From NCBI RefSeq assembly GCF_014490725.1, contig NZ_JACOQL010000001.1:62001-126000 (forward strand): DNA of 64,000 nucleotides. The letters run 5' to 3'. The position numbers and the translations under genes are program-made. Of this stretch, positions 57,226 through 64,000 are shown piece by piece. The first letter of the stretch is position 1; every line of letters begins with the position of its first letter. Under the pieces are notes generated by a model. That model worked only from the letters and a program-made list of their open reading frames with translations, was not told the DNA's origin and made no database searches. This DNA is from Paracoccus amoyensis (GTDB lineage: Bacteria; Pseudomonadota; Alphaproteobacteria; Rhodobacterales; Rhodobacteraceae).

Positions 57226-58491
57226 ATGAAGGATGAGATCGAGGCGCAGGGCCTGATCATCCAGATGGGCGAAGCGGCACGCGCAGCAGCGATTGAGCTT
57301 GCGCAGGCAACAGCGGATCGCAAACACGCCGCGCTGATTGGCGCGGCCCATGAAATCCGGAATCGTGTGCCGGAAATCCTTGAAGCCAACGAAAAAGATA
57401 TGGAGTTCGGTCGGCAGAAGGGTCTGTCCGATGCCATGTTGGATCGTCTGAAGTTGGACGAAGACCGCCTGCGCGGCATCGAAGATGGTTTGCGCGCGGT
57501 AGCCGAACAGCGCGACCCGGTGGGCGAGGTCGTCACCGAATGGGATCGTCCGAATGGATTGCATATCCAACGTGTGCGTACGCCGATCGGGGTTATCGGT
57601 GTGGTTTATGAAAGCCGTCCGAATGTTACTGCCGATGCAGGTGCGTTGGCGTTGAAGTCGGGGAATGCCGTGATTTTGCGTGGCGGGTCGGAAAGCCTGC
57701 ACAGTTCCAAGGCGATCCATGCCTGTATGGTCGAAGGTTTGCGTCAGGCGAAACTGCCCGAGGCGTCGATCCAGTTGGTGCCGACGCGTGACCGCGCGGC
57801 AGTGACCGCGATGTTGCAGGCACAGGGCTTGATCGACGTGATTATCCCTCGTGGTGGGAAGGGGCTGGTCGGGTTGGTGCAGCGCGAGGCGAGGGTGCCG
57901 GTTTTTGCGCATCTGGAGGGGATCTGTCATGTCTATGTCGATGCAGACGCCGATCCTGAAAAGGCGCGTCGCGTGGTGCTGAATGCCAAGACACGGCGCA
58001 CAGGAATTTGTGGGTCAGCGGAATGTTTGCTGATCGACCGGGCATTCTATGACAAGAACGGCCCGACGATCATTGACCATCTGCTGTCGGCAGGGGTCGA
58101 GGTTCGCGCGGATGGTGATCTGGCGAATGTTCCCGGCACCGTTGTGGCGCAGCCCGATGACTTCGGGCGCGAGTTTCTGGACATGATCATTGCGGCCAAG
58201 CTGGTGGAAGGTGTGGATCAGGCAATTGCGCATATTCGCCGCTATGGCAGCCAGCACACGGAATCAATTCTGACGGAAAATGATGCGACTGCGGACCGGT
58301 TCTTCCGTGGTCTGGACAGTGCGATCCTGATGCGCAATGCCTCGACCCAATTCGCTGATGGCGGGGAATTCGGGATGGGCGCGGAAATCGGCATCGCCAC
58401 CGGCAAGATGCATGCCCGTGGCCCGGTCGGAGCCGAGCAACTGACCAGTTTCAAGTATCTGGTCACCGGCGACGGAGCGATCCGCAGCTAG
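57226..58491 (+). CDS. proA: Glutamate-5-semialdehyde dehydrogenase
   Basis: NADPH-dependent reduction of glutamyl phosphate in proline synthesis. The 421-residue aldehyde-dehydrogenase-fold protein has [18 protein letters not shown] near residue 105, [14 protein letters not shown], and the catalytic Cys in [15 protein letters not shown]. The partner proB is not adjacent. It overlaps the 3' end of the convergent permease gene by 4 bases. Confidence 0.95.
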   Translation: MKDEIEAQGLIIQMGEAARAAAIELAQATADRKHAALIGAAHEIRNRVPEILEANEKDMEFGRQKGLSDAMLDRLKLDEDRLRGIEDGLRAVAEQRDPVGEVVTEWDRPNGLHIQRVRTPIGVIGVVYESRPNVTADAGALALKSGNAVILRGGSESLHSSKAIHACMVEGLRQAKLPEASIQLVPTRDRAAVTAMLQAQGLIDVIIPRGGKGLVGLVQREARVPVFAHLEGICHVYVDADADPEKARRVVLNAKTRRTGICGSAECLLIDRAFYDKNGPTIIDHLLSAGVEVRADGDLANVPGTVVAQPDDFGREFLDMIIAAKLVEGVDQAIAHIRRYGSQHTESILTENDATADRFFRGLDSAILMRNASTQFADGGEFGMGAEIGIATGKMHARGPVGAEQLTSFKYLVTGDGAIRS

Positions 58492-60038
58492 CAGCGGTTC
58501 GTGCTGGCGTGGCTGGACAATCCGTCCAGCCCAAGCGAGGTGCGGCATCGTTTCGAGATCACGTCGATCACCATGGTGACGATCATCGTGACCAATAGCA
58601 GGAATATTGCCCGGTCGGTTCGCAATTCCTGAATCGCGGTGCCGATATAATATCCCATGGTGGACACGCCCAGCAGGCCCAAAATGGCGGATTCTCGGAC
58701 GATGATTTCCCAGCGATAAAAGCACAGGGCCAGAAAATTTCCATAGATACGCGGCAACACTTCCCACGCGTAAAGGTTTATGCCTTTCGGCGCATCGGGG
58801 CGCAGATCCTTGGAAAGGTGCCGGGATTGGTGACCCATCAGATGGGCGATGATGGCCCCGTTATGCAGACCAAGCGCGAGGATCGCGGGCAGCATCGAGG
58901 GACCAAAGATCTGGAGCAGGACATAAGCCAGCATATATTCTGGCGTCGAACGTCCTATGACCAGACCGATATGACCGGCCCATGCGCCCGCTCGGCCAAC
59001 GATCAAGGGCAGGATCAGCGGAAAGCCGATCAGTGCCACGATGCCAGCCAGAACCAGCGCCAATTGCGCAACGATCATGGTGGCAGCCAGGCCGGGCAGC
59101 GCCTGATCGAAGGTCAGCATGTGCAACCACTCGCCAAAGCGCTGCCACGTTTCCGTTTGCGACAGATCGCCGTTGCGCAATGGTGCCGGCACGATGTCGT
59201 AGGTCAGAAACCGTCTTAGCATTCCAGCGGCCATCGGGGGCGTCTGAAGCGATGCCAGAAAGCCGATGGAAGCCAGAAGGTAAAGCGGCGCAAGCGGCCA
59301 GCGCATCCACAGGCGCATGGTGGCGATCAGCAGGTAATAGATGATCAGCACAGCCGCGACCGCGCCATACATCCCCTGTTTGAAGAAGGTATCAAGCTGA
59401 AAGCCCAATGTCGGCAGTCCGACAAAACCCAGAACCGCGCTGGAGCGGAGCGCACATTCCAGCCGGTAAAGCGTATAGGTGCCGAATTCTTGCAGCACCA
59501 AGGGCAATCTGGCATAGGAAAAGGCCGAAATCACGTCGGTGCGCGCAGGTATGGAACGGACGGGGCGGGGGTCGGCCTCGTCCAGATACTCGGAAAAGAC
59601 CTTGGCAAAGATGCCCGCATAAGGAATGGCGATTGCCAGAATACCGGTTGTCGCGGACAGCCCGGTGATCTGCATCAACAGGATTGCCCAGAACAGTTCG
59701 TGGATCGAACGGATCGCCACGCAGAACAGTCTGATGGGCAGGATGTGATAGAGGGGCGTCAACAAAAATCCCGCGCCCGCACCGACCGCCACGCCACAGA
59801 TGGCAAAGGCGACGGTCAGGGCGGCGGTATAGCTTAGATATCCGATGGCCGCAAAATCCGGTGACAGCAGCCCCGTCGCCATGCGGCCCAATTCGGCCCA
59901 GGGATCATGGCCCGCGACGTTCAGATCCGCGACAGGCAGCAACGCAATGGCCAGAAACAGAAAGGCCAGCGCGATGCTGATGCGTGGACGCAAGCCCGCG
60001 CCCGCCTCAGCGGTGATAGAGGGCATCAAGCGCGTCAT
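58488..60038 (-). CDS. phnE: Phosphonate-type ABC transporter permease, duplicated (PhnE-like)
   Basis: A 516-residue inner membrane permease. Normal PhnE is 260-290 residues; here two permease halves are fused, with about twelve helices. Each half has an EAA-type loop, the first around [23 protein letters not shown] and the second around FRWEI-like [18 protein letters not shown]. The fusion replaces two separate PhnE proteins seen in some operons. It overlaps phnC by 32 bases; AGAGG precedes the ATG. Substrate may be phosphonate, phosphite or another oxyanion. Confidence 0.85.
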   Translation of the reverse strand: MTRLMPSITAEAGAGLRPRISIALAFLFLAIALLPVADLNVAGHDPWAELGRMATGLLSPDFAAIGYLSYTAALTVAFAICGVAVGAGAGFLLTPLYHILPIRLFCVAIRSIHELFWAILLMQITGLSATTGILAIAIPYAGIFAKVFSEYLDEADPRPVRSIPARTDVISAFSYARLPLVLQEFGTYTLYRLECALRSSAVLGFVGLPTLGFQLDTFFKQGMYGAVAAVLIIYYLLIATMRLWMRWPLAPLYLLASIGFLASLQTPPMAAGMLRRFLTYDIVPAPLRNGDLSQTETWQRFGEWLHMLTFDQALPGLAATMIVAQLALVLAGIVALIGFPLILPLIVGRAGAWAGHIGLVIGRSTPEYMLAYVLLQIFGPSMLPAILALGLHNGAIIAHLMGHQSRHLSKDLRPDAPKGINLYAWEVLPRIYGNFLALCFYRWEIIVRESAILGLLGVSTMGYYIGTAIQELRTDRAIFLLLVTMIVTMVIDVISKRCRTSLGLDGLSSHASTNRC

Positions 60039-60669
60039 CCGAAACCTCTGCGGCGGGCCTGTCGATGATCAGCCGCCCATTCTTGATACCGACGATGCGG
60101 GTCGCAATCTGTCGTGTCAGGGCGATGTCGTGCAGCGCCAGCAGCATCGTTTCAAATCGGTCTGCCAGCGTCTGGATCAGCTGCGCGGCGTGGCGTTCAT
60201 CGACGGCCGATACCGGCTCATCGCCGATCAGGATATGACCACCTCGATGGATCGCGCGGGCCAGCGCCGTCCGCTGTTTCTGCCCCCCCGACAGTGAGAC
60301 GACGGGTTTGCGTGCCATCCCCGCAAGGCCGACATCTTGCAAGACCTGATCCACCCGGTTTCGTTGTGATGCCAGCGGCCAGATCAGGTTCAGCAGGTTA
60401 TAGGCCGCGCTGTGCTGATCAAGACGACCCATATAGGTGTTGTGAAATACCGAAAGCTGCGGCACCAGGCCGTTCTCCTGGGGCACAAGGGCGACATTGC
60501 CGGGCATCTGGGTGACAAGCCGCGCATAGGCCGCGTTCAGCAACGTGCTTTTGCCGCTGCCACTGCGACCCAGCAAGACGACACGCTCGCCCGGGCGCAG
60601 ATGGAAATCCACGTCCGACAACACGACGGTCTTGCCATAGGCAAGCGTTTCGCCATCCAGATGCAGCAT
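60007..60669 (-). CDS. phnC: ABC transporter ATP-binding protein, PhnC-like
   Basis: The 220-residue ATPase of the system. Walker A is LLGRSGSGKSTLLNA, then signature LSGGQKQRTALARAI and Walker B ILIGDEPVSAVDE. Start at 60669 lies 4 bases past the phnD stop with GAGG upstream; the longer in-frame version runs inside phnD. It sits between the binding protein and permease genes. Confidence 0.9.
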   Translation of the reverse strand: MLHLDGETLAYGKTVVLSDVDFHLRPGERVVLLGRSGSGKSTLLNAAYARLVTQMPGNVALVPQENGLVPQLSVFHNTYMGRLDQHSAAYNLLNLIWPLASQRNRVDQVLQDVGLAGMARKPVVSLSGGQKQRTALARAIHRGGHILIGDEPVSAVDERHAAQLIQTLADRFETMLLALHDIALTRQIATRIVGIKNGRLIIDRPAAEVSDDALDALYHR

Positions 60670-60673
60670 TGCC

Positions 60674-61603
60674 TCAGTCCAGCAGGCCCAGTTCGCGGGC
60701 CGTTTCGACAATCGGCACATACGCCTCGTTCGAGGTTTCGACAAATGCCTTGCGCGGAAAGGATGACAGCAAGTCGGGATCATCCATCCCGATCAGCGCA
60801 GCCTTGACCTTTTCAGTGAAGCCCTCGCCATAGCGGGCATCGACATCGCCGCGAATGGTCCAGTTGTAGTCAGGGTAGGGCGGCGTTTGCCAGATGGCAC
60901 GTGTCGTTTCGACCTCGGACAGCCCTTGCGCCACGGCATCGTCATAGACGGTATAGTTCAGGGCGCCGATCTGATAGGCGCCGGTTGAAACCAGTCGCAG
61001 AGTCTGGGCGTGATCGCCCGAGAAGCCCACTTTCGAGAAAAATTCATCGGGGGCCTCACCTGTTTCCTTGCGGATATAGTAGTCTGGAAACAGGCGACCC
61101 GAGGTCGAGGTCTGCGCACCAAAGGTAAAGCTCATCCCCTTGGCGGCCATTGGAAAGGCATCGCTTTTTTCCAGACCCGTGCTTTCATTGGCGATGAAAT
61201 AGGACACAAAGGCCATGTCTTCATCGCCCTGCGCAATTGCCTGCGAGCCGGGCACGGCAAGCTGCGCCTGCACACCGGTCAGGCCGCCAAACCAGCCAAG
61301 CTGGATCTGGTCATTGCGGAATGCCACAACCGATGCCGCGTAATCCTTGACCGGGACATATTCGACCGGAACGCCAAGCTGTTCTTCCAGATAATCGGCG
61401 ACGCCGGAAAACCGCTGCATCAGCTTGGTCGCATCGTCGTCAGGGATTGCCGAGAAATAGAGTGTGGGGGCCGTATCCTGCGCATCAGCCCGGCTCGCCC
61501 CAAGCAGACCAATGGTTGCCGTTGCCAAAGCCAGCGCGAAAGCGGCGAAGTGGAAGGGGGTAGCCATGCCGACACTTACCTTGCCAGACGTGGTCCGTTT
61601 CAT
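60674..61603 (-). CDS. phnD: Phosphonate-type ABC transporter substrate-binding protein (PhnD-like)
   Basis: A 309-residue periplasmic receptor with a signal peptide (cleavage near ASRADAQ). The core begins TLYFSAIPDDDATKLMQRF and contains VPVKDYAASVVAFRNDQIQLG, features of the PhnD/PtxB family. A related subgroup is annotated as a putative selenate receptor, as I recall, so the ligand is open: phosphonate, phosphite, or another oxyanion. Start codon is uncertain; 61603 was chosen, and 61621 or 61567 are possible. It is first in its operon. Confidence 0.82.
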   Translation of the reverse strand: MKRTTSGKVSVGMATPFHFAAFALALATATIGLLGASRADAQDTAPTLYFSAIPDDDATKLMQRFSGVADYLEEQLGVPVEYVPVKDYAASVVAFRNDQIQLGWFGGLTGVQAQLAVPGSQAIAQGDEDMAFVSYFIANESTGLEKSDAFPMAAKGMSFTFGAQTSTSGRLFPDYYIRKETGEAPDEFFSKVGFSGDHAQTLRLVSTGAYQIGALNYTVYDDAVAQGLSEVETTRAIWQTPPYPDYNWTIRGDVDARYGEGFTEKVKAALIGMDDPDLLSSFPRKAFVETSNEAYVPIVETARELGLLD

Positions 61604-61736
61604 CTTGTCCATCCTGTCCATGAAATCCGTGCCGTTGAAATGACGGCATGACAACCTTAGACAAGGTGAAAATCGGACACAATGAATTGCGACAAAGTTG
61701 GCGGCGCCAGAAGGAGTGGCGCCACCATCATGCCCC

Positions 61737-62792
61737 TCAAACGGACAGTAACAGACCGTTCTGGTGGGCGGATTCCTCGGCGCGATCCAGCAGGCGTTGC
61801 AACGCCGCCCCGCGGGCAAAGTCAGGATCTGCCGCGCCTTCGCCACGAATGGCGGCGATGAAGCGGGGATAGATCGGCTCGACCTCGGGGGTCTCGATCT
61901 CGTGCCATTCGGCGGTTTGCAGGTCCGCTTCCAGACTGGCGCGCAGGCGGCTGACACGGTTTTCGAAATAAACCTCCAACCCGCCTTTGTCGCCATGGAT
62001 GCTAAGCCGCAGGTCGTTCAGGTGGCCGCTGGCAAAGCGGGTCGCCGAAACAGTGCCCAAAGCGCCATTTTCCAGCACAAGCTGCATCGTGGCCGAGTCG
62101 TTGGCATCCAGCGTGTAGTCACCGATCTTGCCGCCCGGTGCCTTGTCAAAGGTCTTTAGCAAGCAGGACACCTGCGTCGCATCCTCGCCCGCGATAAAGG
62201 TCGCGAAATCAAGGATATGGATGCCGACATCGCCCAGAACGCCCTTTGATCCATGCGCGGTCGACAGACGCCACAGCCACTGGCTTTCCGTGCTCCATTC
62301 GCCCCAAGCGGGCTGAGTCAGCCAGCTTTGCAGATAGGAGGCCTCGAAATAACGGACCCGGCCGATATCGCCTGCGCGGACCATCTGGGCGGCCATCTGC
62401 AGGGCAGGGACATTGCGATAAGACAGGTTCACCATGTTGACGACGCCTGCCTTGGCAGCGGCGGCGGCCATTTCCTCGGCATGGTCGGCCCGCGTCGCCA
62501 AGGGCTTTTCGCACAGCACATGCTTGCCCGCCGCCAAGAGTGGCATGGTCGTCGGGTAATGCGCGGCATCCGGTGTCACGTTGGTGACGGCATCGAATTG
62601 GCCCCAGGCCAAAGCCTCATCCAGCGTGGCAAAGCCGTTCGGGATATTGTGGGCCTCGCAGAAGGCGGCCAATTGTTCGGGGCGTGTATCCACGCCCGCA
62701 ACCAGTTCGACGCCGGGGATCTGGGCGAAACCTTCGGCATGGTTTTTCGCCATGCCGCCGGTGCCAAGGATCAACAAACGGATCGGTTTCAT
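61737..62792 (-). CDS. thuB: Gfo/Idh/MocA oxidoreductase, probable ThuB
   Basis: A 351-residue NAD(P)-dependent oxidoreductase. The Rossmann motif LILGTGGMAKNHAEGF is at the N-terminus, and the CEKPLATRADHAEEM segment carries the family's catalytic Lys. In the trehalose utilisation operon ThuAB converts trehalose to its 3-keto form. It directly follows thuA (stop and start share one base), and thuK lies upstream, matching the known thu order K-A-B. Many Gfo/Idh enzymes look alike, so substrate is inferred. Confidence 0.82.
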   Translation of the reverse strand: MKPIRLLILGTGGMAKNHAEGFAQIPGVELVAGVDTRPEQLAAFCEAHNIPNGFATLDEALAWGQFDAVTNVTPDAAHYPTTMPLLAAGKHVLCEKPLATRADHAEEMAAAAAKAGVVNMVNLSYRNVPALQMAAQMVRAGDIGRVRYFEASYLQSWLTQPAWGEWSTESQWLWRLSTAHGSKGVLGDVGIHILDFATFIAGEDATQVSCLLKTFDKAPGGKIGDYTLDANDSATMQLVLENGALGTVSATRFASGHLNDLRLSIHGDKGGLEVYFENRVSRLRASLEADLQTAEWHEIETPEVEPIYPRFIAAIRGEGAADPDFARGAALQRLLDRAEESAHQNGLLLSV

Positions 62793-63577
62793 CAGCGATA
62801 ACCTGCTTCGCCGGCCTGATGCAGACGCGGGCCGCGTTCTTCGATCGGCTCCAACGCCTCGGTCACCGGAACGTTCGGGGCAGCATTCGGGTCGGCCAGA
62901 CGCGGGGCGGGATTATAAGCCCATTTCGCCGCGTTCAGCAGCACGCGCTGCACGTTGTCGTTGTGATAGGTTGGATAGGTTTCGTGGCCGGGGCGGAAAT
63001 AGAACACATTGCCCGCGCCGCGCTTGTAGGTCAGGCCGGACCGGAAAGCTTCACCACCCGAGAACCAGCTGAGGAAAACGGTTTCCAGCGGCTCTGGCAC
63101 GCCAAAGGGTTCGCCATACATTTCCTCGTTTTCCAACTCGAAATGATCCGGCAGACCGGCAGCGATCGGATGATTGCGAGAGGTCAGCCAAAGACGCTCA
63201 CGCTCACCGGCTTCGCGCCATGTCAGGTTGCAGGGCGTGCCCATCAACCGCTTGAACGGTTTCGAGAAATGGGCGGAATGCAGGAAAACCATGCCCATAC
63301 CCGACCAGACGGCATTGCAGACGCGTTCGACGATGGCGTCGCTGACCTGCCCGTGCGCCTTGTGACCCCACCAGAACAGAACATCCGTTTTGGCCAGTTT
63401 TTCTTCGGTCAGGCCATGGTCCGCTTCTTGCAGGGTCGCGGTTGTCGCGGTTATGCCCGGATCTGCGTTCAGGGCATTGGCAATCGTGCCATGAATCGCA
63501 TCGGGATAAACCGAAGCGACAATCTTGTTTTCCTGCTCGTGGACGTTTTCGTTCCACACAGTCACGCGAATGGTCAT
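62792..63577 (-). CDS. thuA: ThuA family protein (trehalose utilisation)
   Basis: A 261-residue ThuA-like protein of glutamine-amidotransferase-like fold. Segments include [42 protein letters not shown] and a C-terminal [20 protein letters not shown]. Sinorhizobium ThuA and ThuB act together in trehalose, maltitol and related sugar breakdown. It is between thuK and thuB in the same orientation. Confidence 0.88.
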   Translation of the reverse strand: MTIRVTVWNENVHEQENKIVASVYPDAIHGTIANALNADPGITATTATLQEADHGLTEEKLAKTDVLFWWGHKAHGQVSDAIVERVCNAVWSGMGMVFLHSAHFSKPFKRLMGTPCNLTWREAGERERLWLTSRNHPIAAGLPDHFELENEEMYGEPFGVPEPLETVFLSWFSGGEAFRSGLTYKRGAGNVFYFRPGHETYPTYHNDNVQRVLLNAAKWAYNPAPRLADPNAAPNVPVTEALEPIEERGPRLHQAGEAGYR

Positions 63578-63596
63578 CTTGCACTCCTGTTTCGTG

Positions 63597-63623
63597 CCCG
63601 CGGAGTTGGTCCGCGGGTTTTTT
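63597..63623 (+). terminator. Plus-strand intrinsic terminator between thuK and thuA
   Basis: CCCGCGGA/TCCGCGGG forms a perfect 8-bp stem with loop GTTGG, followed by TTTTTT on the plus strand. All genes here run on the minus strand, where the T-run reads as an upstream A-run. It may block antisense transcription or act as an mRNA-stabilising hairpin in the thu transcript. Confidence 0.7.
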
Positions 63624-63655
63624 ACGGTGGTTAGGTAAATCGCTGCTTGTGGAGG

Positions 63656-64000
63656 TCAGCGAATAGGGGCGTCGTTGTGATCGAAGCGATGCAGTTTTTC
63701 GGGGCGCGGCTGCAACGAGACCTGGCTGCCAAGCGCGATCTTCAGCTTGCCCGGCTGACGCACGATAAGGGGTTCATCCGCGCCGATCTCGACGAACAGG
63801 AAGTTGTCCGAGCCAAGATCTTCGGCATGAAGAACCTCGCCGCTCCATTCGCCCTGACCCTCTGCAACGACGTTGATATGTTCGGGACGGATACCCAATG
63901 TCTTGCAGCCTTTCGCCTCGGCGAACTTTCCGGTGAGAAAGTTCATTTTCGGGCTGCCGATAAAACCGGCAACGAACAATGAGTTCGGCCGCTCGTAAAG
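63656..64000 (-). CDS. thuK: Sugar ABC transporter ATP-binding protein ThuK/MalK-like, 3' part
   Basis: Only the C-terminal 114 residues are in the window; the 5' part is cut by the window edge. The visible frame runs LYERPNSLFVAGFIGSPKMN, then GIRPEHINVV and a TOBE-type domain (LPGKLKIALG-like). This is the C-terminal regulatory region of MalK/UgpC ATPases, not of PhnC. With thuA and thuB downstream it fits the ThuK ATPase of the trehalose/maltose transporter. Confidence 0.88.
   Translation of the reverse strand, partial: LYERPNSLFVAGFIGSPKMNFLTGKFAEAKGCKTLGIRPEHINVVAEGQGEWSGEVLHAEDLGSDNFLFVEIGADEPLIVRQPGKLKIALGSQVSLQPRPEKLHRFDHNDAPIR

Noticed and set aside
61604..61680. A Pho box upstream of the PhnD-like gene (TTGTCAT followed by GTCATTT)
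   Set aside because: The spacing between TCAT cores is 8 bp, not the 11 bp of a Pho box, and the match is partial.

Overview
The window looks like chromosomal DNA of a Rhodobacteraceae alphaproteobacterium close to Paracoccus. The evidence is GC-rich coding sequence, a Paracoccus-type taurine cluster (tauR, tauKLM, tauXY, xsc, tauZ, pta), short-form HisG with HisZ, Entner-Doudoroff genes, a fused MaeB, and alphaproteobacterial small families (UPF0262, DUF2948, DUF2842, DUF1127). I see no phage genes, no insertion sequences and no CRISPR array.

Region 1 (1-14.3 kb) is sulfonate catabolism. After a secreted alkaline phosphatase comes a leftward block that, read 5' to 3', is tauK-tauL-tauM (TRAP taurine uptake), tauX-tauY (taurine dehydrogenase), xsc (sulfoacetaldehyde to acetyl phosphate plus sulfite), tauZ (probable sulfate exporter), pta (acetyl-CoA) and sorA-sorB (sulfite to sulfate). 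The MocR-type activator tauR is divergent, and the shared control region holds two TauR-box-like direct repeats. The block is visibly richer in G+C than the DNA beyond the tRNA-Thr gene at 14.6 kb.

Region 2 (14.6-25.3 kb) holds murA, DUF2948, a GNAT protein, hisD, UPF0262 and a small phosphatase. It continues with a DMT transporter, DUF1127 and LysR genes, an unusual AT-richer methyltransferase, and edd.

Region 3 (25.5-43.2 kb) holds rlmI-like and PIN genes, the zwf-pgl-pgi operon, ftsY, the leftward hisS-hisZ-hisG operon, slyX, purA, DUF2842, a thiamine pyrophosphokinase, ispG, moaA, a lipoprotein, an AlkD-like protein and aroA. Near-identical 12-bp palindromes lie about 40 bp upstream of edd and of zwf. 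They fit a LacI-type central-carbon regulator such as CceR.

Region 4 (43.3-64 kb) holds prpE, maeB, a tightly overlapped nucleoside-salvage operon (cdd-deoA-deoB-add-upp), a SPOR-domain protein, a 50-residue protein gene, tyrS, anmK, two identical tRNA-Asp genes, DUF1203 and proA. It ends with a phosphonate-type ABC transporter and a trehalose-utilisation block (thuK, thuA, thuB) that runs off the right end.

Two genes, sorA and the normally essential purA, carry a single-base deletion that breaks an otherwise perfect reading frame. The shared error type points to sequence or assembly errors, at least for purA. No wholly unknown system stands out. The most interesting non-gene signals are the five-copy hairpin-plus-tail element at gene 3' ends, the 6 x 13-bp tandem repeat between tauZ and pta, and several candidate operators.
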